From contig MU070441.1 in NCBI GenBank assembly GCA_002284615.2, forward strand, positions 14,793 to 24,861: a stretch of DNA of 10,069 bases. Direction: 5' to 3'. A program made the position numbers and the translations under genes. The notes below the pieces were generated by a model, which made no database searches, was not told the origin of the DNA, and worked only from the letters and a program-made list of their open reading frames with translations. Origin of the DNA: Dunaliella salina. Lineage: Eukaryota; Chlorophyta; Chlorophyceae; Chlamydomonadales; Dunaliellaceae. Every line of letters begins with the position of its first letter. Positions within the stretch are counted from its first letter, which is position 1. Shown here in pieces: positions 1 to 7,200 of the stretch.

Positions 1-190
1 GAGCTGCCCATGTTGAGCAGGCCGCTGCTGGCAGGGCCAGCCAGGGTGGGCAGCGCAGAGGCAGCCGCGGCGGAGGAGGAGGGCACAGGGGATGGGCGGG
101 GCCCCAGCAGCAGCAGCAGGGCTGCTTGCAGCGCTGCCAGCAGCTCGTTGTCAAAGCGCTGCCTGATCCAATGTACGTTCTGCCGGAAGT
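1..190 (-). CDS. Exon of unnamed minus-strand gene (possible COG1-like), runs off left edge
   Basis: Read on the minus strand from 190 downward, this segment is open to the window edge (about 63 codons). It begins after a 3' splice-site-like GTTGCCGCAG (AG at 192-191). The translation starts FRQNVHWIRQRFDNELLAAL, an amphipathic helix-like stretch, then a Leu run and a Pro/Ser/Ala-rich linker ending near LLNMGS. The first two bases (AC) need one base from the preceding exon. The candidate exon at 4890-5037 ends with exactly one spare base (G), giving GAC (Asp). GC-rich wobble positions support coding. I do not recognise this part by itself. A coiled, Leu-rich C-terminal segment of a COG1/Vps51-type tether is possible from the upstream exons. 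It does not contain the gene's end. Inference, medium confidence. Confidence 0.5.
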
Positions 191-514
191 CTGCGGCAAC
201 ACACATGTATCGGAGCACAGCAGCGAGTGAAACAACACAGATTGACTGGGAGCAGCTGCTTGCAGTGCTGCCAGCAGCTTGTCTGCGAAGCACTACCTCA
301 TCGGGTGCATGCCCTGCCAGAGTCTGCGGCAACACCCATGTGCTGGCGCAAAGCAGCGTGCGTAGTAACCCAGATTCACAGGGAGCAACTGCTTGCAGTG
401 CTGCCAGCAGCTTGTCTTTGAAACGGTGCCTGATCCATGGCACCCTCTGCCGGAAGTCTGCAGCAGCACGCATGTGCAGGAGCGAAGCAGCGTGTGAAGC
501 ACTGGATTGACTGC
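191..514 (-). repeat. Two extra tandem copies of the exon 1-190 acceptor and exon start (133/134-bp period)
   Basis: The block CTGCTTGCA...CTGCGGC recurs at about 122, 256 and 389 (+), a period of 134 then 133 bp. On the minus strand each copy has a CAG acceptor (exon-like starts at 190, 323 and 457) followed by sequence matching the beginning of exon 1-190. The outer copy (457 downward) is open and reads like the exon: DFRQRVPWIRHRFKDKLLAA. The middle copy has a 1-bp deletion and meets TGA if started at its own acceptor. The three copies together span 267 bp (89 codons), so the frame of the outermost copy is open from an ATG at 473 straight through into exon 1-190. Likely intronic duplications; use as alternative exons is possible. 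Confidence 0.7.
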
Positions 515-671
515 AGCATTCAGGGCCTGGGTGAATTCCCCCTGGACATGCGTTGGACTCCAGAGAACGCAGCACAACTGAGACCTACGCGAGAAGGGAG
601 TGATGACCACACAAAGGTATTGGGCATGGATGGGCCTGAGCCTACGGGCCCATCCAGGAGGTGCACGGGAC
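515..671. other. Intron-like DNA, nothing recognised
   Basis: No convincing coding segment on either strand. It lies between the duplicated exon copies and a foldback. The phrase GATGACCACACAAAGG near 601 weakly resembles degenerate 86-bp minisatellite sequence seen further right. Confidence 0.4.
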
Positions 672-788
672 ATTTGTAGGGTTGGCCAATTGCCAATTCC
701 ACATGTGTACGCCAAACATATTGTACATTCACTGCCACAAAGCTGATACGTACGGCATACTTATGCGGAATCGGCCAACCCTAGAAAT
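672..788. repeat. Foldback element (MITE-like or hairpin-forming)
   Basis: TAGGGTTGGCC at 677-687 is the perfect inverted complement of GGCCAACCCTA at 773-783. Extending outward, ATTT pairs with AAAT across one mismatch (arms 672-687 and 773-788, 15 of 16). Inward, CAATTCC...GTACGCC pairs imperfectly with GGCATAC...GGAATCG, so the stem could be about 35 bp around a loop of some 45 bases. No clear target-site duplication beyond a possible TA. A miniature inverted-repeat element or a small-RNA precursor-like hairpin would both fit. Confidence 0.55.
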
Positions 789-897
789 TAGGGGATGCAG
801 CACAACTTAATGTGAGAGCATGCACATGGTTGATGCAAATAATGGATGATCAATGACGACACAAAGGAATGATGTACATCAAGGATGCACACTGAAA

Positions 898-1232
898 ATG
901 CAGCATGGGTTTACACGTGAAAAATGCAGCATGACTTCATGTTTGTACAAAGAGACGATGTATATCAAGGATGCACACTGGAAATGCAGTACGAGTTTAA
1001 ATGTTAAAAATGCAGCATGACTTCATGTTTGTACAAAGAGACGATATACATCAAGGATGCACATTGAAAATGCAGCACGAGTTTAAACATGAAAAATGCA
1101 GCATGAATTAATGTTTGTACAAAGAGACGATACACATCAAGGATGCACACTGGAAATGCAGCACGAGTTTAAATGTGAAAAATGCAGCATGACTTCATGT
1201 TTGTACAGAGACGATATACATCAAGGATGCAC
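898..1232 (+). repeat. 86-bp minisatellite, left part (units 1-4)
   Basis: Units start with ATGCAGYAYG at 898, 984, 1070 and 1156, an exact 86-bp spacing. Each unit holds two related halves: ATGCAGCACGAGTTTAAA... and ATGCAGCATGACTTCATG..., then TTTGTACAAAGAGACGAT and ATCAAGGATGCACACTG. Unit 4 has a 2-bp deletion in the GTACAAAGAG part and stops at 1232, where the mobile element begins. Degenerate unit sequence is visible to the left (about 845-897 and near 798). Reading frames across it are repeat artefacts. Confidence 0.9.
1225..1232. repeat. Left target-site duplication GGATGCAC
   Basis: GGATGCAC lies immediately left of the terminal inverted repeat and is repeated at 4307-4314. In uninterrupted minisatellite units the sequence occurs once (AAGGATGCACATTG), so the second copy arose on insertion. 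If the terminal repeat is counted as 12 bp, the duplication is 7 bp (GATGCAC); if the right end stops at 4306 it is 8 bp. Confidence 0.85.
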
Positions 1233-1244
1233 CAGGAGGGTAGA
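1233..1244 (+). repeat. Left terminal inverted repeat
   Basis: CAGGAGGGTAGA, perfectly complementary in inverted orientation to 4296-4307. Beyond 12 bp the two ends diverge; only loose subterminal likeness (TGTAAATTTTAAGTCGG against TGTAACTTTTACACCGAG) remains. Confidence 0.9.
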
Positions 1245-2032
1245 AAAAAATTTTCCAAGGACGGCATGTGTAAATTTTAAGTCGGAACCCCCTGACCCCC
1301 CCCCATCCCCCCCCAAACCCCCCCTTCAAGTGCCCCAATCCAGACAACAAGGGTGCCAATCTGCTCCTCTTTCAAATAGCTATCAACCTGCAGATTCAAC
1401 ATAATGAAATATTGAGTCCCAGCAGAGTTATTGGGCAAAAATTGAGGAGCGGACGCCCATGCATACCTGCCCTACCAGGTACCCAGAACTGGCATGTGAG
1501 TCCACAAATTGCCCTCCTGATTCCAGCAAGCAAGAATACACCATATATTGTCACTATCCTGGGAGTTTGGATTGAAATGCTGCATGTTTGCCTCCACGCC
1601 CCTTGCTGCTCAGACCCTCGCGCTTGGCACTGACTCCCAGCCATGCACGCAGACCCACCCTCTTACTCAATTTGCACAAAAAGGGTGCCAATCGACAGCT
1701 CTTGAGCCCAGGAATCCGACGATCTATTTAAATACCTGTAGAAGTGGCTCAGAAAAATTCTAGAGGGGGGTCCCAAAAAGTCGAACCCCCCCCAAAACCC
1801 CCCCGACCCTCTCCGATCGGACCCATATATATACCAATTGGTAGCTCTTGAGCTCAGGATTCCGATTATGTAGTTTTCGTTCGGATTGATAGTTGCCGTC
1901 CAAAAGTTAAAGAAAAAAGAAAAACTACGTAGGCAGAGAAACTCTCCCTACATCAATTAAGGAGAAGGTGACACATTGGCTCAAAAAAAGAGCCGTGTGC
2001 CCCCTTCACCACAAGGTATGAAAAAGAGAATG
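1245..2032. other. Noncoding part of the element with two poly-C blocks and a duplicated 40-bp motif
   Basis: No supported gene. AAGTCG(G)AACCCCC followed by runs of C occurs twice, at about 1279-1326 and 1779-1808. A second shared motif, CCAAT...AGCTCTTGAGCYCAGGAWTCCGA, occurs at about 1687-1727 and 1833-1873. A shorter GGGTGCCAAT is at 1351-1360 and again just before 1687. The pieces suggest old internal duplication in what would be the 3' untranslated or subterminal part of the element for the minus-strand gene. They could be transposase binding sites or 3'-end processing signals; this is speculation. Confidence 0.5.
1964..2007 (-). other. Imperfect hairpin just downstream of the element ORF
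   Basis: GAAGG..ACACA..GGCTC at 1964-1982 can pair with GAGCC.TGTG..CCTTC at 1990-2007 around a seven-A loop (1983-1989), with small bulges. On the minus strand it starts about 25 bases after the stop codon, so it would sit in the 3' untranslated region, perhaps affecting mRNA 3'-end formation or stability. Confidence 0.45.
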
Positions 2033-4255
2033 CTAATGTGGGTCTGGAGGGTTACTAGAAGCACCTGGCTCTAGAGCCTGGCTGTGGGAAGTATTCTTAT
2101 TTTCAATAGCGCGGCGGATGGTGACTAGTTTGTGGGCATATTGAACAGAATGGGCATGAAGTTGTTGAGCAAGCTTTGTGGCACGCTGTTGATCCAATCC
2201 TAGATGTATGAGTTGCTTCAGGGTATGCTCAGTGTAAATAGTTCCACCTACACCCAGGAGAATAGGGTGAATTGTAACAGCTTTAGCGTTAATAAGTTTA
2301 CGAAGGTCTGCATGCTGCTGCTTTGCTGCGTTCAACTGATGCTCTGGCCTTGTGTCTTCACAGAACTTGATTTCTATTAGGTGCACATGTCGTTCATTTG
2401 CACGAAGTTCATGGGGTTGCCTCATGCGACTAGTTCTGGTGGTCCTCCGTGAGTAGCTGCGCAAAGCGTGATGGGAATGGGTAGGAGAAACATTGTTAGA
2501 AGTATGTTTGGCATTAAAAGGGGTGATCAAAACAGCATCTGGTCGACTGGAGTTGAGTCTTTTCCTCTCTGGAAGGTTACGAGGGAAGAAGTAAGCAGGT
2601 AAAGTTCTGTTTGAGGCATGTGTAGGGAGTTGGAGGTTGTGTTGAGCAAGCTTAAAATTGCTCCCTATGTCTGTGTAGACCAGGCCTGCCCCTACAGGGC
2701 ATTTGCTGAGGGCTTTAGTAATCATTCTGCCTGCAATGTTATGGCGTTCAGTTCTCATGTTGGAGATGATATGATTTTGGCAGCCTGAGAGCATGTGTAG
2801 TGCGCTGTCCAAATGATGGCAGCCTTGGAGGGGGCAAGATGGATCAGTTGACTTTTTGAAACGCACTGCATGTTTTTGGTTGTAGAGGGTGCCTGTGCGG
2901 TACTGCAGGATGGTACGCTTCATGGGTACAGAGATGTTGGGCATATTCCTGAAGGCATTGCTGATTTTTTTATTTACTTGCAGTAATAGGTTTTGATAAT
3001 AAGAGTAGTAACCTGTTTTGGCATTGGCATATCCAAGCTTGTGTTTAGAATGCATGTGGGATTTGAGAGCATCTTGGAGATTGGGGAGATAGGTGAGCTT
3101 GTGGCTGGGTGGTGGACCCGTAGATGTGCCTGCAGCATGTACTCTTTCTTCCTTGGCTAACCAGAAAATATTTGTAAATGGATTTCCACCAGGACCTGCA
3201 CCAGGGATCTCGGTGTCTGCCACACAGTTCTGGGCTTGCTTTGCCTGATGCTTTGCAATGGCATCTGCACATTCATTTCCAGCGATGCCAGCATGGGACT
3301 TCACTTTGTAAATTCGAATTTTGGTATGGAAGTCTCTAATGAGCGTTGAAATCATTTTAAGGACGTTTCCTTGGATATGCCTCAGATGTCTTTCAGGATA
3401 GAGAAGCTGTTTACGTATTTGATTGAAAGAGGTGAGGCTGTCTGATGCAATATCTGCATTTTTGGTGATGATAGCAGCAGCAATTGCTGCTAATTCAGCT
3501 CTTGTGATGGTTTTAGTAATCCCGGCACCATTTGATTCTACAAAATTCTTGCTGTCAGTGGACGGGCAGTAGACGCCTGCTCCAATTTCTTGCTTACCGT
3601 TATGGACAAGGCAGCTGCCATCTGTGTATGCCCATGTCCTCCAATCAGCAACTTTAAGAGTCAGGAGAGTACTGGATTTTCTGGGCACCAAGTCTGTACC
3701 TTGGATACTCATGTGTGAATAACTAGGCTGCTTGGAGACGTGTTGTTTGTCAAATGGGAGGCGTTCCAGTTTATTGAAACCTGGCATGTGGGCATGCATG
3801 GGATTTAGGACAGGTAGGTTGCTGATACTCTCAAGTTTCCACTCTGTAGCTTCTTTCAAATCTCCTTTCAGGCCCTGTAGCCAGTCTTTGTTATGGTTGT
3901 TAAGATGGACTCGAGCTGCAGTGTTCCAAACAGCAAAGATACGAAGGTCCCAGGTATGCTTAGGTAAAGGCACCTCTTGGTTAGGGCAGGATTCAGGGGC
4001 GCTGTAACTAAGTTTTTCGCGAGGTATGGTTCCAAGTTCGTAACAGAGGTGGGGGTAGGCATTGAAAAGTTTGGAGTAGGGGTTGGATATCATGTTCTTA
4101 TTCCAAGCCGGAAGGAACATGAATGTAGCAGTGGCTTCGGTGTTGAGAATGGCAGAGTAGATGGCATGTTGCAAAGCTTGGGTCATGATTCCCTCGTCAT
4201 AAATGGGATGGCAGACTGAGAAGCCTGAGAATTTGGATGAGAAGGCATTATGCAT
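2033..4255 (-). CDS. Mobile-element protein: RNase HI + zinc motif + PD-(D/E)XK nuclease
   Basis: The protein has 740 residues. RNase HI domain, about 205-340: YTDGS (D212), TRAEL (E254), SDS (D272), SHAGIAGNECAD (H321, D331); spacings match active RNase HI, so RNA-strand cleavage in RNA-DNA hybrids is expected from the family. Next comes a Cys/His motif (C474, C479, H487, C492) followed by RHN (504-506), as seen before the endonuclease of some non-LTR retrotransposon proteins. Then RPD (D573) and EIK (E628, K630) make a PD-(D/E)XK nuclease core, separated by a low-complexity Ser/His/Arg insert. Residues 1-200 are not reverse transcriptase; HPIYD (16-20) and FLPAW (47-51) loosely suggest a degenerate methyltransferase. 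No YXDD box is seen. An in-frame TAA at 4288-4286 precedes the ATG, so the frame is contained inside the terminal repeats. Intact, hence probably young. Codon use is more AT-rich than that of the nearby exons. Confidence 0.85.
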   Translation of the reverse strand: MHNAFSSKFSGFSVCHPIYDEGIMTQALQHAIYSAILNTEATATFMFLPAWNKNMISNPYSKLFNAYPHLCYELGTIPREKLSYSAPESCPNQEVPLPKHTWDLRIFAVWNTAARVHLNNHNKDWLQGLKGDLKEATEWKLESISNLPVLNPMHAHMPGFNKLERLPFDKQHVSKQPSYSHMSIQGTDLVPRKSSTLLTLKVADWRTWAYTDGSCLVHNGKQEIGAGVYCPSTDSKNFVESNGAGITKTITRAELAAIAAAIITKNADIASDSLTSFNQIRKQLLYPERHLRHIQGNVLKMISTLIRDFHTKIRIYKVKSHAGIAGNECADAIAKHQAKQAQNCVADTEIPGAGPGGNPFTNIFWLAKEERVHAAGTSTGPPPSHKLTYLPNLQDALKSHMHSKHKLGYANAKTGYYSYYQNLLLQVNKKISNAFRNMPNISVPMKRTILQYRTGTLYNQKHAVRFKKSTDPSCPLQGCHHLDSALHMLSGCQNHIISNMRTERHNIAGRMITKALSKCPVGAGLVYTDIGSNFKLAQHNLQLPTHASNRTLPAYFFPRNLPERKRLNSSRPDAVLITPFNAKHTSNNVSPTHSHHALRSYSRRTTRTSRMRQPHELRANERHVHLIEIKFCEDTRPEHQLNAAKQQHADLRKLINAKAVTIHPILLGVGGTIYTEHTLKQLIHLGLDQQRATKLAQQLHAHSVQYAHKLVTIRRAIENKNTSHSQALEPGASSNPPDPH

Positions 4256-4295
4256 GGCACCGAAAAGAGTGTCTCGGTGTAAAAGTTACATTTAC

Positions 4296-4307
4296 TCTAC
4301 CCTCCTG
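4296..4307 (-). repeat. Right terminal inverted repeat
   Basis: TCTACCCTCCTG, the exact inverted complement of 1233-1244. The last G (4307) can be assigned either to this repeat or to the target-site duplication. Confidence 0.9.
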
Positions 4308-4314
4308 GATGCAC
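4307..4314. repeat. Right target-site duplication GGATGCAC
   Basis: Identical to 1225-1232. Minisatellite unit 4 continues directly after it with ATTGAAA, confirming the insertion point. Confidence 0.85.
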
Positions 4315-4517
4315 ATTGAAAATGCAGCATGGGTTTAAACGTGAAAAATGCAGCACGACTTAATGTTTGTATGAAGAGACAATACACATCAAGGATGCAC
4401 ACTGAAAATGCAGCACGAGTTCAAACGTGAAAAGTGCAGCATGACCTCATGTTTGTACAAAGAGACAAAACACGTCAAGGATGCACACTGAAAATGCAGC
4501 ATGACTTCATGTGTGAG
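4315..4517 (+). repeat. 86-bp minisatellite, right part (end of unit 4 to unit 7)
   Basis: Units begin at 4322, 4408 and 4494, again at exactly 86-bp spacing; the last is cut short at about 4517 (ATGACTTCATGTGTGAG). Sequence and phase match the left part, showing both were one array before the element inserted. Confidence 0.9.
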
Positions 4518-4889
4518 GTCGGAGCAACGACTGCACAGACCCAACAGCTCCAGCCATCCCACAACTCCCTCGCCACTTGCTCTCTTTTTCCCAAGCCTTA
4601 CGCTGACTGTGTCCAATCCAGAGTTCCTAATCTGGACATATGATTGTGAGCAGGCTGCGTGCCTTGAGTCGTTGTGTCGACCAGATGGGAAGAAAAAGCA
4701 AGAGGAACATGTTCACGACTTGCTGGAGACCAGCTTGTGCCGCATTCAGACACCTCTAGTTCAACATCCACTTGGAAGCTGCTGGGTGCCTGTTGCAGTG
4801 CTAGAGGAGGCCAAGAAAGCACCTCCAAATCAGCACTTCACGACATATCCCGCCCCCCCCCCCTTTCCCCCACTCGTACACACACACAC
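4518..4889. other. Intron-like DNA, no gene seen
   Basis: A pyrimidine-rich stretch includes an 11-C run at 4853-4863 and a short CA run at 4879-4889. On the minus strand the CA run is the GTGTGT start of a candidate intron. Frames open on the plus strand here are low-complexity and continue into repeats, so I do not call them. Confidence 0.4.
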
Positions 4890-5037
4890 CTTTGTCTCCC
4901 TCCTCCGCCGCCCCCTTCCTGCCCTCTTGCTTCGAAGAGCCCAGCCGCTCCGACCAGGGCACCTTGCTGCTGTTGCTGCTGTTGCCATTGCTGTGGGGCT
5001 GCTGCTGCTGCTGCCCGTTGTGCAGCTCGAGCCTGCC
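4890..5037 (-). CDS. Candidate exon of the minus-strand gene (Gln/Asn/Ser-rich linker)
   Basis: On the minus strand this reads GRLELHNG, five Gln, then PHSNGNSSNSSK, VPWSERLGSSK and a charged KGAAEEGDK. It ends at AAAG/GTGTGTGTA. The acceptor side is GGCAGGGCAGGGCAG with three possible CAG ends, 5 bp apart. The middle one gives a phase-0 start that fits exon 8628-8741, which ends in phase 0. The donor leaves one spare base (G), matching the two-base start of exon 1-190 to give Asp. Other frames here are mostly poly-Ala/Gln or Leu runs caused by CTG repeats. Composition is typical of a disordered linker in a green-algal protein. The exon could also be fortuitous. Confidence 0.4.
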
Positions 5038-5040
5038 CTG

Positions 5041-5123
5041 CCCTGCCTTCATGGGCAGGGGAGCCAAGGAAGCAGAACCCATGGGCCAGCCCTGCAAGCA
5101 AACCACAAATGTGTGAATATATG

Positions 5124-5194
<71 letters not shown>

Positions 5195-5885
5195 CGCAGT
5201 CAATTTTGAGAAGGACTGTGCACCTGTTTCACAAGCCTTCATGGCCCGAGGAGCACTGGCAGAGACCACAGTCCAGCTCTGCAAGCGTTCCAAGGCATGT
5301 GGATGTTTTAATGCAGCCAGCCTGCAGAAGAACTGTGCACTGTGTGTTCCACATGGGCCTTCTTGACCAGTGGAGTAGTGGAGGAAGGCAGAGACCATGG
5401 GCCAGCCCTGCAAACGATCCAAGCTGTGGATAAAGTGCAGCCAATTTTGAGAAAAAGTGTGCACTATGTGTGTTTCACACGCCAGCATGGCCAGTGGAGC
5501 ACTGCAAGCAGAGCCCATGGGCCAGCCCCGCAAGGGATCCAAAGTATGGGCGTTTGAATGCAGCCAATTTGGAGAAGAACTGTCCATCTGTGTCACATGC
5601 CAGCATGGCTACTGGAGCCCTTGAGGCGGAGACCACGGGCCAAGCCTGCATGCGAAATCTAAGGTGTACAAGGAGTGCAGCCGATCCGGAGATGAACTGT
5701 TCTCCTGTTTCACATGCCAGCACGGGCAACAGGTTACAAGGTTACAAGGACGAAGAAGGCCTCCAGTCAAACTGACTGACTGCTAGCCTGTCATAGCCTG
5801 TCATGTCCTTGCCATGCCAGCACGGGCAACAGAGCACTGGAGGCAGGGACCATGGGCCAGCCCTGCAAGCAATCCAAGGTGTGGA
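5041..5885 (+). repeat. Minisatellite with 117-124 bp unit, about 6 copies
   Basis: The landmark GCAGYCAATTTTGAGAAG and variants occurs at 5196, 5313, 5437, 5560 and 5677, i.e. 117, 124, 123 and 117 bp apart. Each unit also has a CTGTGCAC-like box, TTTCACATGCCAGCATGGCC, GGAGCACTGG and CCATGGGCCAGCCCTGCAAG. Partial units lie at about 5041-5115 and 5805-5885. Long open frames on both strands through it encode the repeat itself. On the minus-strand gene model it is the 3' end of an intron. Confidence 0.85.
5128..5192 (+). repeat. (TG)32 microsatellite inside a minisatellite unit
   Basis: It is an uninterrupted TG tract of 65 bp. It sits at the point where other units have GTGTGGATGTTTGAATG, so it probably grew from the short GTGTG in the unit. 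Potential Z-DNA former and length-polymorphic. Confidence 0.95.
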
Positions 5886-6640
5886 AGGTGTGATACCTAA
5901 TGAGGGGAGAGCAGTGCCTGCCAGAAGAGGTAGGAAACACACTTTGTGAGAGTGTGAGCTTGAGCTCAGGTGCTGAAGCCTGGATACCCTTAGAGCATCC
6001 ACAGTGACAGGCATGAGCGTCTTTGCTTGCACTTCAAGTTGGAGGCACTCTTCTGGATACTCCCTGAAGGGTGCTCCGTGACCTTGTCATCGTGCAAGGC
6101 AAGAGCGACTTCCCTTCCAGGCATACTTCAACATATCCTTCAAGCACTACAGAATCACAACTAAATGAAGCGGGTGATCAATATGGAGAAGGAGAAAGTC
6201 TGATGCCTGCGAGAGAGGGAAAAGTGTAAGGTGCAAATTTGAAAGTTTTTTTTTTTTTTACAGCGCGCGAGCGCCTGCAGATCCTGTTTGACAGCCACCC
6301 CCGACAGCAGCCTGATTCTGTGCGGGCTCCTTGAGCAGCCCCAAGCAAAACTTGTGAATTTTTAAAGGTGCAGATATTGGGCAGGCCATCGATTTTCTAC
6401 TGGTCTACCCTTTGCCCCCCCCCCCAAACATTTATGTTTGCGAGTGAGGACCAGCCCCAGGCCGAGAATACCAAACAATCGAGTGGGGAAGCGTCGCAAG
6501 CAATGCTGAAAAATTGGCGAAGCCCGTCTCTCTTTGACTGATGATGTCAGTCACAACTCCCCTAACTTGCAAGAGACAAAACACCTGTGACAACACTTGA
6601 ACATGCTATGGCTCATGTGCAATTTTGACTGCTTTGCCAA
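5886..6640. other. Intergenic/intronic stretch, no gene seen
   Basis: No supported coding segment. It contains a 14-T run (6246-6259) and an 11-C run (6415-6425). Composition is mixed, with no tandem periodicity that I can see. Confidence 0.4.
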
Positions 6641-7200
6641 GGAGCAATGCTGTGTGCACTGCAGCATGCATTGCTGCATGCATGGCTTTGCGTGTTGCTG
6701 CGCGAATCACTGTGTGCATCATTGCATGCAATCACCGCATGCATGTCTGTGTGCTTTGCTGCATGGATTCATGCATGCATCGCTGTGCGCATGCTGTGTT
6801 TGTGCATGATGCACAAAGATTGTTACATACATTCTGCATCATGTTTGCAGCATGCATTCCATTGTATATTACTATTACTACATGCATGGCTTTGCACATT
6901 GCTTCGCGTTACTGCGTGCATCATTGCATGCAATCACCGCATGCATGTCTGTGTGCTTTGCTGCATGGATTAATGCACAGATTAATGCATGCATGGTCGT
7001 GTATATTGCTGCATGGATTAATGCACAGATTAATGCATGCATGGTCGTGTATATTGCTGCATGGATTAATGCGTGCACCGCTGTGCGCGTTGCTGCATGC
7101 TGTGTTTGTGCATAATGCACAAAGATTAATACACACATCCTGCATCATGGCTGCTGCATGCATCCCGTTGTGAACAATGTTTGCTGCATGCATGCAAGAA
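6640..7200 (+). repeat. GCATGCAT-rich higher-order tandem repeats
   Basis: Dense self-complementary GCATGC/ATGCAT words. A block with CATCATTGCATGCAATCACC and what follows is duplicated at about 6716-6768 and 6920-6971. A second block, CATGCTGTGTTTGTGCAT and on through CTGCATCATG, recurs at about 6789-6865 and 7096-7171. Cys/His/Met-rich open frames on the plus strand are the translation of these words, not a metal-binding protein. Confidence 0.8.
6961..7072 (+). repeat. 48-bp tandem repeat, 2.3 copies
   Basis: CTGCATGGATTAATGCACAG begins at 6961 and 7009 and, truncated after ATTAATGC, at 7057. The first two units are essentially identical, so this is a recent duplication within the larger GCATGC-rich block. 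Confidence 0.9.

Larger units (their letters stand above)
1233..4306 (-). mobile_element. 3.07-kb TIR-bounded element encoding an RNase H / PD-(D/E)XK protein
   Basis: The insertion interrupts unit 4 of an 86-bp minisatellite. Its ends are perfect 12-bp inverted repeats: CAGGAGGGTAGA at 1233-1244 and TCTACCCTCCTG at 4296-4307. It is flanked by a 7-8 bp direct duplication (GGATGCAC at 1225-1232 and 4307-4314). After the right copy the minisatellite resumes in register with ATTGAAAATGCAG. One long minus-strand frame fills 2033-4255; the left 800 bp is noncoding with poly-C blocks. The duplication length and CAGG ends recall hAT, P or KDZ-type DNA transposons, yet no DDE transposase is seen and the protein modules are those of retrotransposon polyproteins. 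It may be an autonomous element of an unusual kind, or a non-autonomous one mobilised in trans and carrying captured retroelement coding sequence. Confidence 0.85.

Noticed and set aside
898..1232. CRISPR-like array of regular repeats
   Set aside because: Whole 86-bp units are repeated with no unique spacers; it is a minisatellite.
1412..1763. Short frames in the left part of the mobile element
   Set aside because: Small overlapping frames on both strands with no motif; the area is repeat and poly-C rich.
2033..4255. Classifying the element as an ordinary truncated non-LTR retrotransposon
   Set aside because: A 5'-truncated copy would not have matching 12-bp inverted ends, would not have an N-terminal domain in place of the reverse transcriptase, and would normally end in a tail. 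The classification is left open, not settled.
4501..5596. Long open frames on both strands through the CTG-, TG- and 120-bp repeats
   Set aside because: They translate repeats into Leu/Cys/Val or His/Thr runs, all frames stay open together, and unit lengths vary off multiples of three. Only the 4890-5037 minus segment has protein-like composition and splice borders.
6240..6262. Minus-strand TGTA followed by a run of A, possible polyadenylation or retro-insertion tail
   Set aside because: The TGTAA-like word abuts the A run instead of lying 10-15 bases upstream, and no coding segment or target duplication flanks it.
6597..7173. Cys/His/Met-rich plus-strand frames that look like a metal-binding repeat protein
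   Set aside because: Direct translation of GCATGCAT words; three overlapping frames give the same kind of peptide and there is no other gene signal.
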